Of a stretch of DNA of 64,000 nucleotides, positions 18,001-26,244 are shown piece after piece. Source of the DNA: an uncultured Clostridia bacterium (GTDB lineage Bacteria > Bacillota > Peptococcia > Peptococcales > Peptococcaceae); contig CALXUG010000002.1 in assembly GCA_944391625.1 (NCBI GenBank), positions 40,168 through 104,167 on the forward strand. The letters are read 5' to 3'. Both the position numbers and the translations under genes were made by a program. The notes below the pieces were generated by a model, which did not search any database, was not told where the DNA came from, and was given only the letters and a program-made list of their open reading frames with translations. Numbering within the stretch: position 1 is the stretch's first letter; each line of letters starts with the position of its first letter.

Positions 18001-19374
18001 GTCCAGCACAATCTTGCCGTCTTTGTCGGTCACAAAATCCTGATTGTAACTATTATCAATGCCACGGATGTTAAAAGTGGTCCCTGCCACTGGTTTCTGA
18101 CTGTCTTTGTCCAGCTTGGAGAGTTCCAACTCTGCTTTCTTCAAGTTTTCAAATACCAGCTGTACAGACATCTGACCAGGCGATAATTCTACTGTCTGCG
18201 GATTTTCTCCGCTTATCACATATCCTGCCGGTGCTGCCGTTTCGGTTACTTGATAGCTACCCGCTGGCAACTCTTCCACGGTAATCTTGCCGCGCTCGTC
18301 GGTCTGATATTCGCCGGAAAAATGATTGTCAATACCTTCAATTTTGAAAGTTGCACCAGCTAATGGCATATCATTGTTTGGGTCGTATTTATAAATGCTG
18401 ATACCCGGTTTATGGCTGTTGGTGCCATGATAGGTCACCGTTTTGTTGGCGCTCACCGTGATGGTTTCTTTTTTACTATCCAGTATATAATGCTCTGGTG
18501 CTTTGATTTCCTGCACACTATAACTGCCCGGTTTCAATTCGGTGAGGCTCGCCATCCCTGTGCCATCGGTAGTTACATCGGTCGTAAAACGATAAGTGTC
18601 ATTGGCACCCGGCAAATAGGTCACGCGGAACACCGCACCTTCTAAATGTTTGTTGGTATCTTTGTCGGTTTTTTCGATTAGCAATCCACCATACGGTTCA
18701 TTCACGAAAGTCACCTCATAGCTATCCTGCTGCAAACCACCTTCTCCATCGGCAATGGTGGTAATGGTCTGATTATGATCCTTACTCAGCAGATATCCAT
18801 ACGGTGCTTCTATTTCGATAATGCTGTAAGTATTAAAGGGTGCCCCATTTTCCAAAGGTTCATATTTTACAATCAGACTTCCGTCATGCGGATCTTTTAC
18901 TTCTGTTTTAATAAAGGTGTTAGCATCTACCGGAAATGAAAATTTCCCGCTGGAATCGGTACCATAGCTTCCGATTTCCGCACCATCTTTTAATACTTTG
19001 AATACCGCACCAGCTAATGGTTTGTCGTTGTTATCTTTCTTGTAAACAATGACTTTGCCATCTTCTACGACAGGTTTCTCCGGCTCTGTCGGTTCTTCTG
19101 GCTTGGTTGCACCATAAGTAAAGGTTGCATTGCTGACAGAAGTGTTAATTGGGTCGTAAGTGGCATAATAATCCTGACAGTCGGTCTGGACTGTTTTCGC
19201 ATAGTACACAGCGTTATCTTCTGCCTGCACATACAGCTGTACATCAAAGTTTGTGTTTGCTGCATCCGCTACTGGAACACGAACCTTAAAATCATCGCCA
19301 ACGGCAAAGCTGCTCTTTGGCTGGTTATTCTTATCTGTGATTTTTGCAGAAGTCGGAGCATTCTTCAGACTCAC
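15058..19374 (-). CDS. Cna-B (SpaA-like) repeat adhesin, main part after an amber stop
   Basis: About twelve Cna-B/SpaA domains follow one another, each opening with a form of IxKxDxxTGKPLxGAxF and closing with GxYxVxExxAPxGYxLD. The Lys and Asn/Glu needed for isopeptide bonds recur in most copies. The protein ends VTLPRTGY: an LPxTG-like sequence with no hydrophobic tail behind it. The listed start (GTG at 19374) is only the first possible one after an in-frame TAG at 19438-19440; the 21 codons between are open and in the same frame as the secreted N-terminal part. The native gene was therefore one frame of about 1,665 codons. Confidence 0.9.
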   Translation of the reverse strand: MSLKNAPTSAKITDKNNQPKSSFAVGDDFKVRVPVADAANTNFDVQLYVQAEDNAVYYAKTVQTDCQDYYATYDPINTSVSNATFTYGATKPEEPTEPEKPVVEDGKVIVYKKDNNDKPLAGAVFKVLKDGAEIGSYGTDSSGKFSFPVDANTFIKTEVKDPHDGSLIVKYEPLENGAPFNTYSIIEIEAPYGYLLSKDHNQTITTIADGEGGLQQDSYEVTFVNEPYGGLLIEKTDKDTNKHLEGAVFRVTYLPGANDTYRFTTDVTTDGTGMASLTELKPGSYSVQEIKAPEHYILDSKKETITVSANKTVTYHGTNSHKPGISIYKYDPNNDMPLAGATFKIEGIDNHFSGEYQTDERGKITVEELPAGSYQVTETAAPAGYVISGENPQTVELSPGQMSVQLVFENLKKAELELSKLDKDSQKPVAGTTFNIRGIDNSYNQDFVTDKDGKIVLDNFVPGSYQITETIAAPGYELDKNNAKSVELKAGEKIQLVFYNQKLAILEITKVDKVSQKPLAGVTYTIAEKGGKVIGDYTTDNDGKIVLDTLLEGWYTIMEKAVPDGVMLDTTPKDVYVKKGETLSVTYENSRKPDLTIEKLDSITKDALSGAKFQVWYAENGSTVGNLQELGTFTSGEDGQIQLEKLEPGWYRIQEVSAPSGYELARPDSKDVFLKADEDQTITFENVPKSAIVIKKVDADTGKPLEGAYFRLSYLGGTSGTGGTVIGEYRTSSNGTIVVTGLKAGTYVVEEISAPDGYVIHDSAKTVYLSGKDQDVITVTFGNDKMGSLLIVKKDAVTGEPISDVEFLVTDSDGSVIGNSNGNYVTDSAGTIRIDNLEPGMTVIVKETRAKDSYVLDNTPQSIKIKANETMTLEFRNQPKGGLVIVKKDAVTGKPLQGVEFKVITSDGTFVPDGEGAISSNGIYTTDENGQIVLMNLPPDTYVVTETKTIEGYVLDSTPQTVKVNTHDTQTLTFVNYPTGGLTIIKTDEETGKRIEGVKFEVQKMNGEVIGQYVTDRNGLIQLPDVEKGWYTVTELKAAKGYLLDSTPQKIEVKDGETATLELTNKKAASILIHKVDAATGEGIYGTTFLLYDKNKNPIGEYTSDQEGYVYIGEDLEDGKYYLRELKPADGYLVDDTLKTIYVRYGSTSEIEWKNTAIKGQIQIIKKSAADNSQNGLPKGTLLSGAVFEIRAYKSGNVVDTIKTDSSGRAVSKALPLGRYVVKEVKAPAYYGINPNEIDCTIEFNNQILRYEVLDEPLETEVAITKRGYYQVMAGGEITYTFSDIANHSTVALESFYWKDVLPKDVRIQKIVTGTYNKKQTYKIVYRTNLSSSYKTIADNLSTTRNRVYDVSPLALGLAQNEYVTEVMFVFGTVQPGFAQVEEPQMTVRVNNRISSPVGVVNQAEVGGLYQGEWIQGVDRWVTKVYQPLPVTLPRTGY

Positions 19375-19437
19375 GGTTACACTGTGGGTTGCATCATAAT
19401 TGGCGGTGATAGTGTACGTCTGCTCTACATAACCATC

Positions 19438-20055
19438 CTACTCCGTTGGGTTGCTGGATGCAGTCAGCTTACATTCCAGTTCTACCGGAATGCTCTGCCA
19501 GTTGGCACTGGCCTGATAGATTTTATCCATGGCTGCTTTTACCCGGTTCCCCTGTGCGGTACCGTCACTTTTCCATAAGGAATAATCCCAACTGCCTGCC
19601 AGTGTCCAAACCACATTTCGGGTGGCGTAATAGGCTTCTTTGTTCGTTTCTAACCCCAACGATTCCGGTGTATTGTAAGGATACCCATTCATAATAGCTC
19701 CATAAATACGAGGACTCTGCACAGTCTGCGTTAAATTGGCTTCCCGATCCCCTAAATTGTTGACCCCCAGTTGGTCAGGAATGACGCAATAGCAGGGATA
19801 ATTTGTGGTTACCCCATTGCGGTTTTTTCCTTGGAAATAGGCAAAGTAGCCGTTCTTGGCTTTTCCATTGTATAGCATACATTTGATTGGGGTTGCTTTA
19901 TCGCCGATAATATAAATATTGTTTTCCCGCAGCGCTTCTTCTGGGCTGGATGCAGCAAAGGCTGGTGCAGTGCCAGTTAAGAAAGTAACGCATAAAAAAA
20001 CGACCAGTAAAATAAGACTGGTCGTGCGTTGTATCGTTTTGTTTGTAAGATACAT
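19438..20055 (-). CDS. Secreted thioester-domain-like N-terminus of the adhesin, ended by TAG
   Basis: The 205-residue product has a signal peptide (hydrophobic core LILLVVFLCVTFLTG, cleavage near AFA-AS) and a thioester-domain-like fold: Cys in YPCYCVIP and a YYATRNVVWTLAG helix. In classical thioester domains the second motif is ATQ and gives the Gln of the Cys-Gln bond; here it is ATR, so the thioester may not form. The frame stops at TAG directly before DGYVEQTYTITANY, which continues into the Cna-B part. A one-base change (for example CAG to TAG) explains it. Confidence 0.85.
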   Translation of the reverse strand: MYLTNKTIQRTTSLILLVVFLCVTFLTGTAPAFAASSPEEALRENNIYIIGDKATPIKCMLYNGKAKNGYFAYFQGKNRNGVTTNYPCYCVIPDQLGVNNLGDREANLTQTVQSPRIYGAIMNGYPYNTPESLGLETNKEAYYATRNVVWTLAGSWDYSLWKSDGTAQGNRVKAAMDKIYQASANWQSIPVELECKLTASSNPTE

Positions 20056-20137
20056 AATTTACCCTCCTGATTCAATTTTTTAATAAAAAAGAAGCTGCTT
20101 ATTGGAATAAACAGCTCCCATGTTATTCCATCCTTTC

Positions 20138-21121
20138 TTATTTGGTTTGTCTGTCTTTCATAATTGCGCTATCGGAACTGATAACATCTGGATGGGTTGG
20201 TGTACAATTTTCCTGACAGATATATTTGGTACCCTGAAATACTCCATTGACATAAGTATCTACCGCATACACCAAATAATCAACATTCTTATCGTGAACG
20301 GTCTGTTCCACACAAGAATCCCGGTATGGATAAAAGAAATTGCCCTCAAATCCGGATGCCGTTAATCCAACCGCTACGGTGCAATTCAGTTTTCCGTTGG
20401 TATAACACTCTGGATGCTCCAAAAAGGTGCTGTAGAGTTCGTCAATGATTCGCTGTGTTTCTCTGGCGTTAAATACATACATGGTATAGGTATCTGATTT
20501 ATCAACGATTTCCATGCCCAAAAACACACTGGTTTGTCCAGCAAGTGTATGGGTATAACACGGGACTGGATTCGGCATCTTGATGCTATCGTAACTTTCA
20601 TCCCAGTTTGGATTGATTGGCTGTAAGGGTTCGACCGGAAACGGTGTCCCTTTCAGGTAATCTTTTATTTCCATATAACCATCGTACTCACTGGCAGCAT
20701 AAGGATTTTCGGATTTCGTAATATTTCCGGTACCATAAATACGCTCTCCAACGGCTACGTTATATGGCAGCGGTCTGCCGTCGCTTCCTTTCTGCACCGT
20801 TACATCCGCTACAGTATCATTGGGCGGACTGCTTTCTTTTGCTTCTTCCTGCCAGCCATAGGGCTGATTGGACTGAATTTGAATGCTGTTATCTGTTGTA
20901 TCAAAATTCACAGCTACATCCAGCATCTTTCCCATATCCCGTAATTTGAAGTAATTGTTATCCGCAATATTGTACCCTTTGACGTCCACCTCCTTTCCAT
21001 CTACAAACACACGCTGCACACTGGGCGTTGCCAAAATACCTGCCGCATAAGCACCTGTTGCTCCAAATATAATAGCCCCACATAAAAAGCCTGCAACAAA
21101 CTGTTTTCCATTCTGTTTCAT
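20138..21121 (-). CDS. Secreted stalk-domain (copper amine oxidase N-like) protein
   Basis: The protein has a signal peptide (FVAGFLCGAIIFGATGAYAAG) and a stalk domain (PF07833-like) containing VFVDGKEVDVKGYNI and NYFKLRDMGKML. The rest (about 200 residues) is a Cys-containing extracellular region (ECYTNGKLNCTVAVGLTASG) I do not recognise. The start at 21121 is preferred because GAGGAG lies 9 nt upstream; an ATG 33 bp earlier lacks an SD. It sits between the adhesin and sortase genes and probably belongs to the same surface module. Confidence 0.75.
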   Translation of the reverse strand: MKQNGKQFVAGFLCGAIIFGATGAYAAGILATPSVQRVFVDGKEVDVKGYNIADNNYFKLRDMGKMLDVAVNFDTTDNSIQIQSNQPYGWQEEAKESSPPNDTVADVTVQKGSDGRPLPYNVAVGERIYGTGNITKSENPYAASEYDGYMEIKDYLKGTPFPVEPLQPINPNWDESYDSIKMPNPVPCYTHTLAGQTSVFLGMEIVDKSDTYTMYVFNARETQRIIDELYSTFLEHPECYTNGKLNCTVAVGLTASGFEGNFFYPYRDSCVEQTVHDKNVDYLVYAVDTYVNGVFQGTKYICQENCTPTHPDVISSDSAIMKDRQTK

Positions 21122-21296
21122 ATTGCCTCGCTCCTCTCGTTGTTTTTTCACCATACACTATACCACATACGCAGAGCAAAGCAACTATAATGTTCCGCAA
21201 CAGAGTAACAATAGCCGGTTTTCTGCCATTTTTATTGTTTGGAAGCTGCGAACTGCGATAGAAACGATCGGTTGCCTGGTAAAACCATTTGCTTTT

Positions 21297-22115
21297 TCAC
21301 CCTTTTTCATGCACTTCTACTGCGGTAACACAATATCGATATGCACTTTCATTTCTCACACAGGTCACTAACGTCAATTGATTTTGCTCGGTACCATTTA
21401 AAACGCTGGTATCGGTTTCTAATATCTTATCCACCGATACGACCTGATAGGTACGAATACCCAACTTTGTGGTATAAATAATTTTATCTCCATAACGTAA
21501 TGTGTGAAGTTTGCCGAAATAATTACTGTTCCCGCGATTATGACCACATAATGCCACATTCCCATCCCACACACTGCTATCCCGCATATGGGCGATGCCT
21601 TTCTTCATGTTGGCGGCACTTTCTCCCTCATAAATCCGCACCGATAAATCCAGCTTTGGAATTTCTAAACGGCCAATATGGCCAGCTGTATAGTAAAGCG
21701 CATCGGTTACAGCAGTGATCCAGCTTTCTGACTTCCAGGCATAATGATCCGTAATGTCCGGGGCTGGCAGCAAGCTTTCTACAATCCCGTTCCCGGTTTG
21801 TGTGATTCCTGTCGTATCTTTATAGTCCCGCTCCGTCAACAGATTTGGGGTTAGCCGTTCTCCGGCATCTAAGGTATACGAAGTCCTGCTGCCAAAAGCC
21901 GGAGGGATATACGCTGCCGTTTTCCCGCGGTTATGATTCTGCGTGGCTTCCGTTTCTAAAACTTTTTCCTCGGTTGAAGTGGGAATCCCCAACTCTTCTG
22001 GAATACCGGAAAAAGTATAGGTCAAATCAGAGGCAAACACTGGCTGTGCGGTACACAACAACCATGCCAGCAACACCCCAACTGCACATTTTTTCTGTTT
22101 CATCATGCTCCCCAT
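21297..22115 (-). CDS. Sortase (class D/B-like) of the conjugation surface module
   Basis: The 272-residue protein has an N-terminal signal or anchor (VGVLLAWLLCTAQPVFA), a low-complexity linker, and a C-terminal sortase domain. The catalytic His is in NVALCGHNRGNSNYFG, the Cys in LTLVTCVRNESAYRYCV and the Arg shortly after. It would act on LPxTG-type proteins, here the LPRTG-ending adhesin. The start overlaps the end of the upstream gene by 13 nt; a second ATG pair 9 nt later is also possible. Confidence 0.9.
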   Translation of the reverse strand: MGSMMKQKKCAVGVLLAWLLCTAQPVFASDLTYTFSGIPEELGIPTSTEEKVLETEATQNHNRGKTAAYIPPAFGSRTSYTLDAGERLTPNLLTERDYKDTTGITQTGNGIVESLLPAPDITDHYAWKSESWITAVTDALYYTAGHIGRLEIPKLDLSVRIYEGESAANMKKGIAHMRDSSVWDGNVALCGHNRGNSNYFGKLHTLRYGDKIIYTTKLGIRTYQVVSVDKILETDTSVLNGTEQNQLTLVTCVRNESAYRYCVTAVEVHEKG

Positions 22116-23035
22116 CGCTCCTCTACTGTTTTTGTTTCTTCTCTGTTTTTACGAATCCGTTGTACGCCATAGACTCCCGCACCCAAAAGGAACAGGATCG
22201 CTGCTATGCTGCCAATCTGCTTGGCTGGCAGTGTTGTCCAGAAGGGTTCCCGTTCCCCTATAAAATGAAATCGGTATTTCATCCCTTCCACCTCCGTCTT
22301 TTCTACCCATCCGCGATAAACCGCTGTTACGGTGTATCCTTTGGCATATTTTTGGATCACACTGCCTTCATAAGTCACAACCGCAGTGTAACGATTGGGC
22401 ATTTCATACCCATCCATCAGAGCAACATTGGAAGTTTGCCAATCCACACCTTTCAACCGGTAGGTCACACCATCTTCTGTGATACTTTTGGGAATCCAGG
22501 ATAAATCTGCACCATCCAGGTTGGGAAACTGTCGTACTTTGGTCTTCATCACCTGCTTGCTGCCATAGCCCTGGGCAGTTGCCTGAATGCTATTGGTATC
22601 CAGATACACCATACCCGTATACCCATCTTCGGTGGTCACCTCCTTTTTGTCATCCAACATACCAAGCAAGACCTCCATCCGGTTTGACTTGCTCTCAAAG
22701 GTCACAGGATGCTCATATTCTTTTTTGCTGACTTTCTTCTGGGCTTCCTCCTCCTGTTTTAGAAATTTCCAGCGGATCCCGTCTTCCCGAAATGCTTCTC
22801 TTGGAATCTGATCTGGATCTTCATTCATATCCAACAAATATTCCTTTGTGTACACCAGCTGCCCATTTTCTTCTTTCCAGGAGGCCTCCATTGGCTGCAG
22901 CTCTTTCGTTTCAAAGGCCAGCTCCCGTTGTGGTGCATCCTGACTGCTATACCACTGGCATCCCAAAAAGCCCAGCAAAAATGCCAGCACAAAGAGCGCT
23001 GCCAGCATACCACCTTGTTTTTTGGTCATTTTCAT
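22103..23035 (-). CDS. Membrane protein of the surface module, unknown function
   Basis: The 310-residue protein has one membrane segment at each end (GGMLAALFVLAFLLGFLGCQW near residues 8-27, and IGSIAAILFLLGAGVYGV near 270-290) with a large soluble region between, so most of it probably lies outside the cell. Repeating acidic and Lys-rich stretches and strand-rich parts such as GYTGMVYLDTNSIQATAQ give no known family. It is translationally linked to the sortase gene and is likely part of the conjugation surface complex. Confidence 0.6.
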   Translation of the reverse strand: MKMTKKQGGMLAALFVLAFLLGFLGCQWYSSQDAPQRELAFETKELQPMEASWKEENGQLVYTKEYLLDMNEDPDQIPREAFREDGIRWKFLKQEEEAQKKVSKKEYEHPVTFESKSNRMEVLLGMLDDKKEVTTEDGYTGMVYLDTNSIQATAQGYGSKQVMKTKVRQFPNLDGADLSWIPKSITEDGVTYRLKGVDWQTSNVALMDGYEMPNRYTAVVTYEGSVIQKYAKGYTVTAVYRGWVEKTEVEGMKYRFHFIGEREPFWTTLPAKQIGSIAAILFLLGAGVYGVQRIRKNREETKTVEERWGA

Positions 23036-23046
23036 TCTCCTTTCAA

Positions 23047-23086
23047 TGCAAAAAGCGGAACGATTTTACTCGTCCCGCTTTTTGCA
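23047..23086. terminator. Bidirectional terminator hairpin after abiH
   Basis: TGCAAAAAGCGG (23047-23058) pairs with CCGCTTTTTGCA (23075-23086), giving a stem of about 16 bp with its own A- and T-runs. It lies between the abiH stop and the next gene start, so abiH appears to be a separate transcription unit inside the transfer operon. Confidence 0.8.
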
Positions 23087-23104
23087 TCTGATTCTTATTT
23101 TGTT

Positions 23105-24316
23105 TTACGCTTCCTGCTTGGATATGGTCTGCGGTATAAACTCAATGGTCTTATGTGCTCCACCAGTCCGCCGAATTAGTTCATCCTGTCCCATAATCAA
23201 CATTAAATTTTGTATTAATTTCCCCAGCACCTTTTTGTCATCCTCATCTTCACGATAGTAATAGATTTTTGTTTGCACATTATCGTTACAAATAAGCAAC
23301 TTTAACACATCTCTATCGGTAACATCTAAGGAATGACCAAAGATATACAACATATGCTGCGGACAAACATCTGACCGTTGTTTCTGATAGTCATCATAAC
23401 CGTCTTTGATTTCATCAACCCAATCCAAATATACATTATCAGTAGCCTTGTAAATTCGCTGATAGAATTTTTTGAATGTTAAAAACGTGACATCTTCATT
23501 TTTTCTATCGTCTTTTAAATATTCATCAATACCAAGAACCAGATTGCTGGATCTCTCGTTTTTGTTCATATCTGCTTTTCCATGAATATAGGCATACTTT
23601 ACTCTTTGACTTTGGTCATATATACGTTCATAAGTATCCGAATAATTAAATGACAAGACACAATCTGGATTCAGTTTTCCTATATCTATACTCCGTTTTT
23701 TTACGGAAATTTTACCTACAAAATCCGCAAGATAAATTTCTAAGGCTCGAATTAATCTATTTAATTCTGTATTCAAGTAATCAGTAAATTTATTGATTGA
23801 AGCAATATTTTCGAAATGTTCTTTCGGTATACCTTTTGAAGCATTCCCTATAGCAACTAAAACAGTATCATTGTTCCACCTAAAATCATTATTAGATACC
23901 TGCTTTCGTGCATTATCAAGTGCCTGAATCACTCTTGATATCTCTGACTCAAAATCAATCCAGTTTTCTCCTAATGAAGAACATTTGAAAAAATATTCTA
24001 TCCACGCATTATCCTTAATAAGCGTATGCAATTCATTGATTATTTCATCTGGTGTTTCTCGCTCATAATTAGTGGCTACATTCGCTTGCTCAACCTTTTT
24101 ATTTTTACGTTTATTAAAAGCTTCAAACATTCTATCTTTAATGCTCTCATCCATTTCCCACTTATCAAGATGAGTATCTTTATATCCTGACGCGTTTTTT
24201 GCATCATTCCATGTATAAATTATTTCTACTCTTTTGCAAAAATCCAGAAAATTCTTGTAGGTAGTTGGTAGACCATGCTCCAAATCAAAACCGTTCCCAA
24301 TTAATAATATTTCCAT
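23105..24316 (-). CDS. AbiH-family phage abortive-infection protein
   Basis: The 403-residue protein starts MEILLIGNGFDLEHGLPTT, the typical nucleotide-binding-like GNGFD motif of the AbiH family (PF14253). Later segments VLSFNYSDTYERIYD, AYIHGKAD and LYIFGHSLDVTDRDVL also fit the family. It is a single-gene phage-resistance factor. It is AT-rich compared with the transfer genes on both sides, has its own terminator, and lies between virB4 and the surface module, so it looks like an inserted cargo gene. Confidence 0.88.
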   Translation of the reverse strand: MEILLIGNGFDLEHGLPTTYKNFLDFCKRVEIIYTWNDAKNASGYKDTHLDKWEMDESIKDRMFEAFNKRKNKKVEQANVATNYERETPDEIINELHTLIKDNAWIEYFFKCSSLGENWIDFESEISRVIQALDNARKQVSNNDFRWNNDTVLVAIGNASKGIPKEHFENIASINKFTDYLNTELNRLIRALEIYLADFVGKISVKKRSIDIGKLNPDCVLSFNYSDTYERIYDQSQRVKYAYIHGKADMNKNERSSNLVLGIDEYLKDDRKNEDVTFLTFKKFYQRIYKATDNVYLDWVDEIKDGYDDYQKQRSDVCPQHMLYIFGHSLDVTDRDVLKLLICNDNVQTKIYYYREDEDDKKVLGKLIQNLMLIMGQDELIRRTGGAHKTIEFIPQTISKQEA

Positions 24317-24340
24317 CGAAATGCCTTCTTTCTGTATATG

Positions 24341-24390
24341 GATTCTAGCTAATATTATTAGATTCTAGCTAATATTATTAGATTCTGGCT
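24341..24390. repeat. 2.5-copy tandem repeat of a 20-mer upstream of abiH
   Basis: GATTCTAGCTAATATTATTA occurs at 24341-24360 and 24361-24380, followed by a partial third copy (GATTCTGGCT). It lies 24 bp upstream of the abiH start, and just past the end of the virB4 tail. It may mark the insertion junction of the abiH gene or be part of its promoter region. Confidence 0.75.
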
Positions 24391-24409
24391 TCATTCAGTA
24401 TTCTCCTTC

Positions 24410-24571
24410 CTACCGTCCTCCGGCACTGCCGAATAAAGATTCCCGGTACTTTGATGCAATTACCTTCAGGTTATATCGCTCATTCCCGCATTTATACAGA
24501 CAAACACCACGTTCCGGATAACGGATTAATTGATACTCACTTTCCTCCAGCTGCAGCATCTCCATAAAAAA
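24410..24571 (-). pseudogene. Out-of-frame C-terminal tail of virB4
   Basis: In the -1 frame relative to the main virB4 frame, the sequence reads on as FFMEMLQLEESEYQLIRYPE and later RGVCLYKCGNERY, stopping at TAG 24412-24410 after SLFGSAGGR. These are conserved C-terminal motifs of Firmicutes VirB4/TraE proteins, so this is the true end of the protein. The shift occurs at six T residues (24571-24566) where seven would keep the frame. Confidence 0.85.
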
Positions 24572-26244
24572 GCCGGATCAATGCTGCCCGGATAAAATAA
24601 AAACTGATGGGTGGGAATGGAGAACAACGGTCTGGTATACTCCCGAATCCCTTCCAGATTGTAATCCTCCAGGTTCTGACTGGCCAGAATCATCATGGAG
24701 TTTTTCTTCCGCACCCGCTTCATAAAGTTGCGTACATACTCTACCGTAGTTAAATTACTCAAAAAGAGATAAAATTCATCCAAACTTGCTACCGTATTTC
24801 CTTTGGTAAGCAGTGCATTACTCATAAAAGACAGCACATTAAACAGCATGGCATCTTTCAGTTTCCCTGATGTCTGCAGCAGCCCTTTTACCCCAAAGGT
24901 CAAAAACACATCATCGGTAATATTGGTATGCCCATTAAAGAATTTTGCTTCTGCGCCCCGCGCCATCGAGTACAGCCCCAATAGCAGATGCTGCAGCTGT
25001 TCTGCGGTATACAGCCGTTTTTCCCGTTCATCATACTGCTGATATTGTTCTTCCATATACCGATACAAATCAGAAAGAATCGGGTATTCCCCCGGCTGTA
25101 ATTTGTCAAACGCTGTTGTATTCTCAATTCCCCAGCTGTCATATAATCCGGTGAGCATGATCTCCAGCACTTCAATTTCCGCATCAGAAAAATCTCTGGC
25201 GGTGCGGAAAAAGTCTTTCAAAAATGCAATATGCTGGCTTAACAGCGACTGTTGCCGAAAAGCTTCCGGCGCTTCCAAATCATCCGGGCTTCCGCTTTCA
25301 TCCCAAATCTTTACCTCCAACGGATTCATAAAATACTTGCCAGCCATCAGATCAATAAAGCAGCCGCCAAGATTTTCGGTTAATTCCTGATACTCGTGTT
25401 CGGGATCCAGACAAAGGATGGCTTTGCCGCTTTCCCGCAACACAGATAACAGCAGCTTCATCAAATAGGATTTCCCCTGCCCGGAGTTCCCCAGAATTAA
25501 TACATTGGAATTGGTTTTATCCTCCTCCCGTTTTTCAAAATCTACAAAAATGCCGCTGCCGTATTTGTCTCTTCCTAAATAAAACCCCTCACCATCCAAC
25601 TTTCCAGAATAGTGAAAGGGATAAAGATTTGCTACCGAAGAGGCGGGAAGCACCCGTTCAAATTGTGTCCCAAAAGCCTGCCTGCCGCAGGGAAACACAC
25701 TCAAAAACCCTTCTTTTTGCTGTAATAGTAACTTATCCAGATTCATCCTGCCGCGGATCAGCTCTGTCTGCACATCCAGCTCCAACTCCTCCAGCCGTTC
25801 CATGCTATCTCCCATCATCTCCAGATAGACGGCAGTATGAAGCAGCGGCTCTCTGTTCCGATGGGTTTCACTGATTAACTTTGCCACATCGGCCAGATTG
25901 CTTTCTGCCAATACGGTTTCCTGCAAATTGTTGGTATTCGCCCGCACCATACGATTCTTATTGGTTGCGTTGGAAATAATCTTCTTCTCTTCCTGCGCAC
26001 TGACGGCCCTGGTGTAGATATGCACATTCACACCCTGTTTTTCACCGAGATGCTTTAACAGTGCCTGCTCTTCTGTTGTTGCAGGATAATCCCGGATTGC
26101 CCAAACCGCCCGATAGGTATTGCCGCAAATAAAATAATCCGGATAAAACCGAATCGCGGAAGGCAGCAGCATATCTAAAAATGTTTTTGTGTCATCGGCT
26201 GCCGATGGATCCATCGTTTGCTTGTGTTGTTTTCGTTTCTTCAT
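24526..26244 (-). CDS. VirB4-type conjugation ATPase, frameshifted near the C-terminus
   Basis: The main frame encodes 572 residues and powers channel assembly. Walker A is LILGNSGQGKSYLMK (about 249-263), with AILCLDPEHEYQEL downstream and VASLDEFYLFL as Walker B. The last residues after IDPAF (LWRCCSWRKVSIN) are frameshift product; family C-terminal motifs continue in the -1 frame to 24410. The shift point reads GC T TTT TTA T, a perfect X XXY YYZ slippery heptamer, so a one-base loss is the simple reading but -1 programmed frameshifting is possible. The 5' end overlaps the preceding gene by 53 bp. Confidence 0.9.
   Translation of the reverse strand: MKKRKQHKQTMDPSAADDTKTFLDMLLPSAIRFYPDYFICGNTYRAVWAIRDYPATTEEQALLKHLGEKQGVNVHIYTRAVSAQEEKKIISNATNKNRMVRANTNNLQETVLAESNLADVAKLISETHRNREPLLHTAVYLEMMGDSMERLEELELDVQTELIRGRMNLDKLLLQQKEGFLSVFPCGRQAFGTQFERVLPASSVANLYPFHYSGKLDGEGFYLGRDKYGSGIFVDFEKREEDKTNSNVLILGNSGQGKSYLMKLLLSVLRESGKAILCLDPEHEYQELTENLGGCFIDLMAGKYFMNPLEVKIWDESGSPDDLEAPEAFRQQSLLSQHIAFLKDFFRTARDFSDAEIEVLEIMLTGLYDSWGIENTTAFDKLQPGEYPILSDLYRYMEEQYQQYDEREKRLYTAEQLQHLLLGLYSMARGAEAKFFNGHTNITDDVFLTFGVKGLLQTSGKLKDAMLFNVLSFMSNALLTKGNTVASLDEFYLFLSNLTTVEYVRNFMKRVRKKNSMMILASQNLEDYNLEGIREYTRPLFSIPTHQFLFYPGSIDPAFLWRCCSWRKVSIN

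Noticed and set aside
20001-20024. Perfect inverted repeat CGACCAG/CTGGTCG
   Set aside because: It falls inside the signal-peptide codons of the adhesin and has no T-run after it, so it is probably chance.
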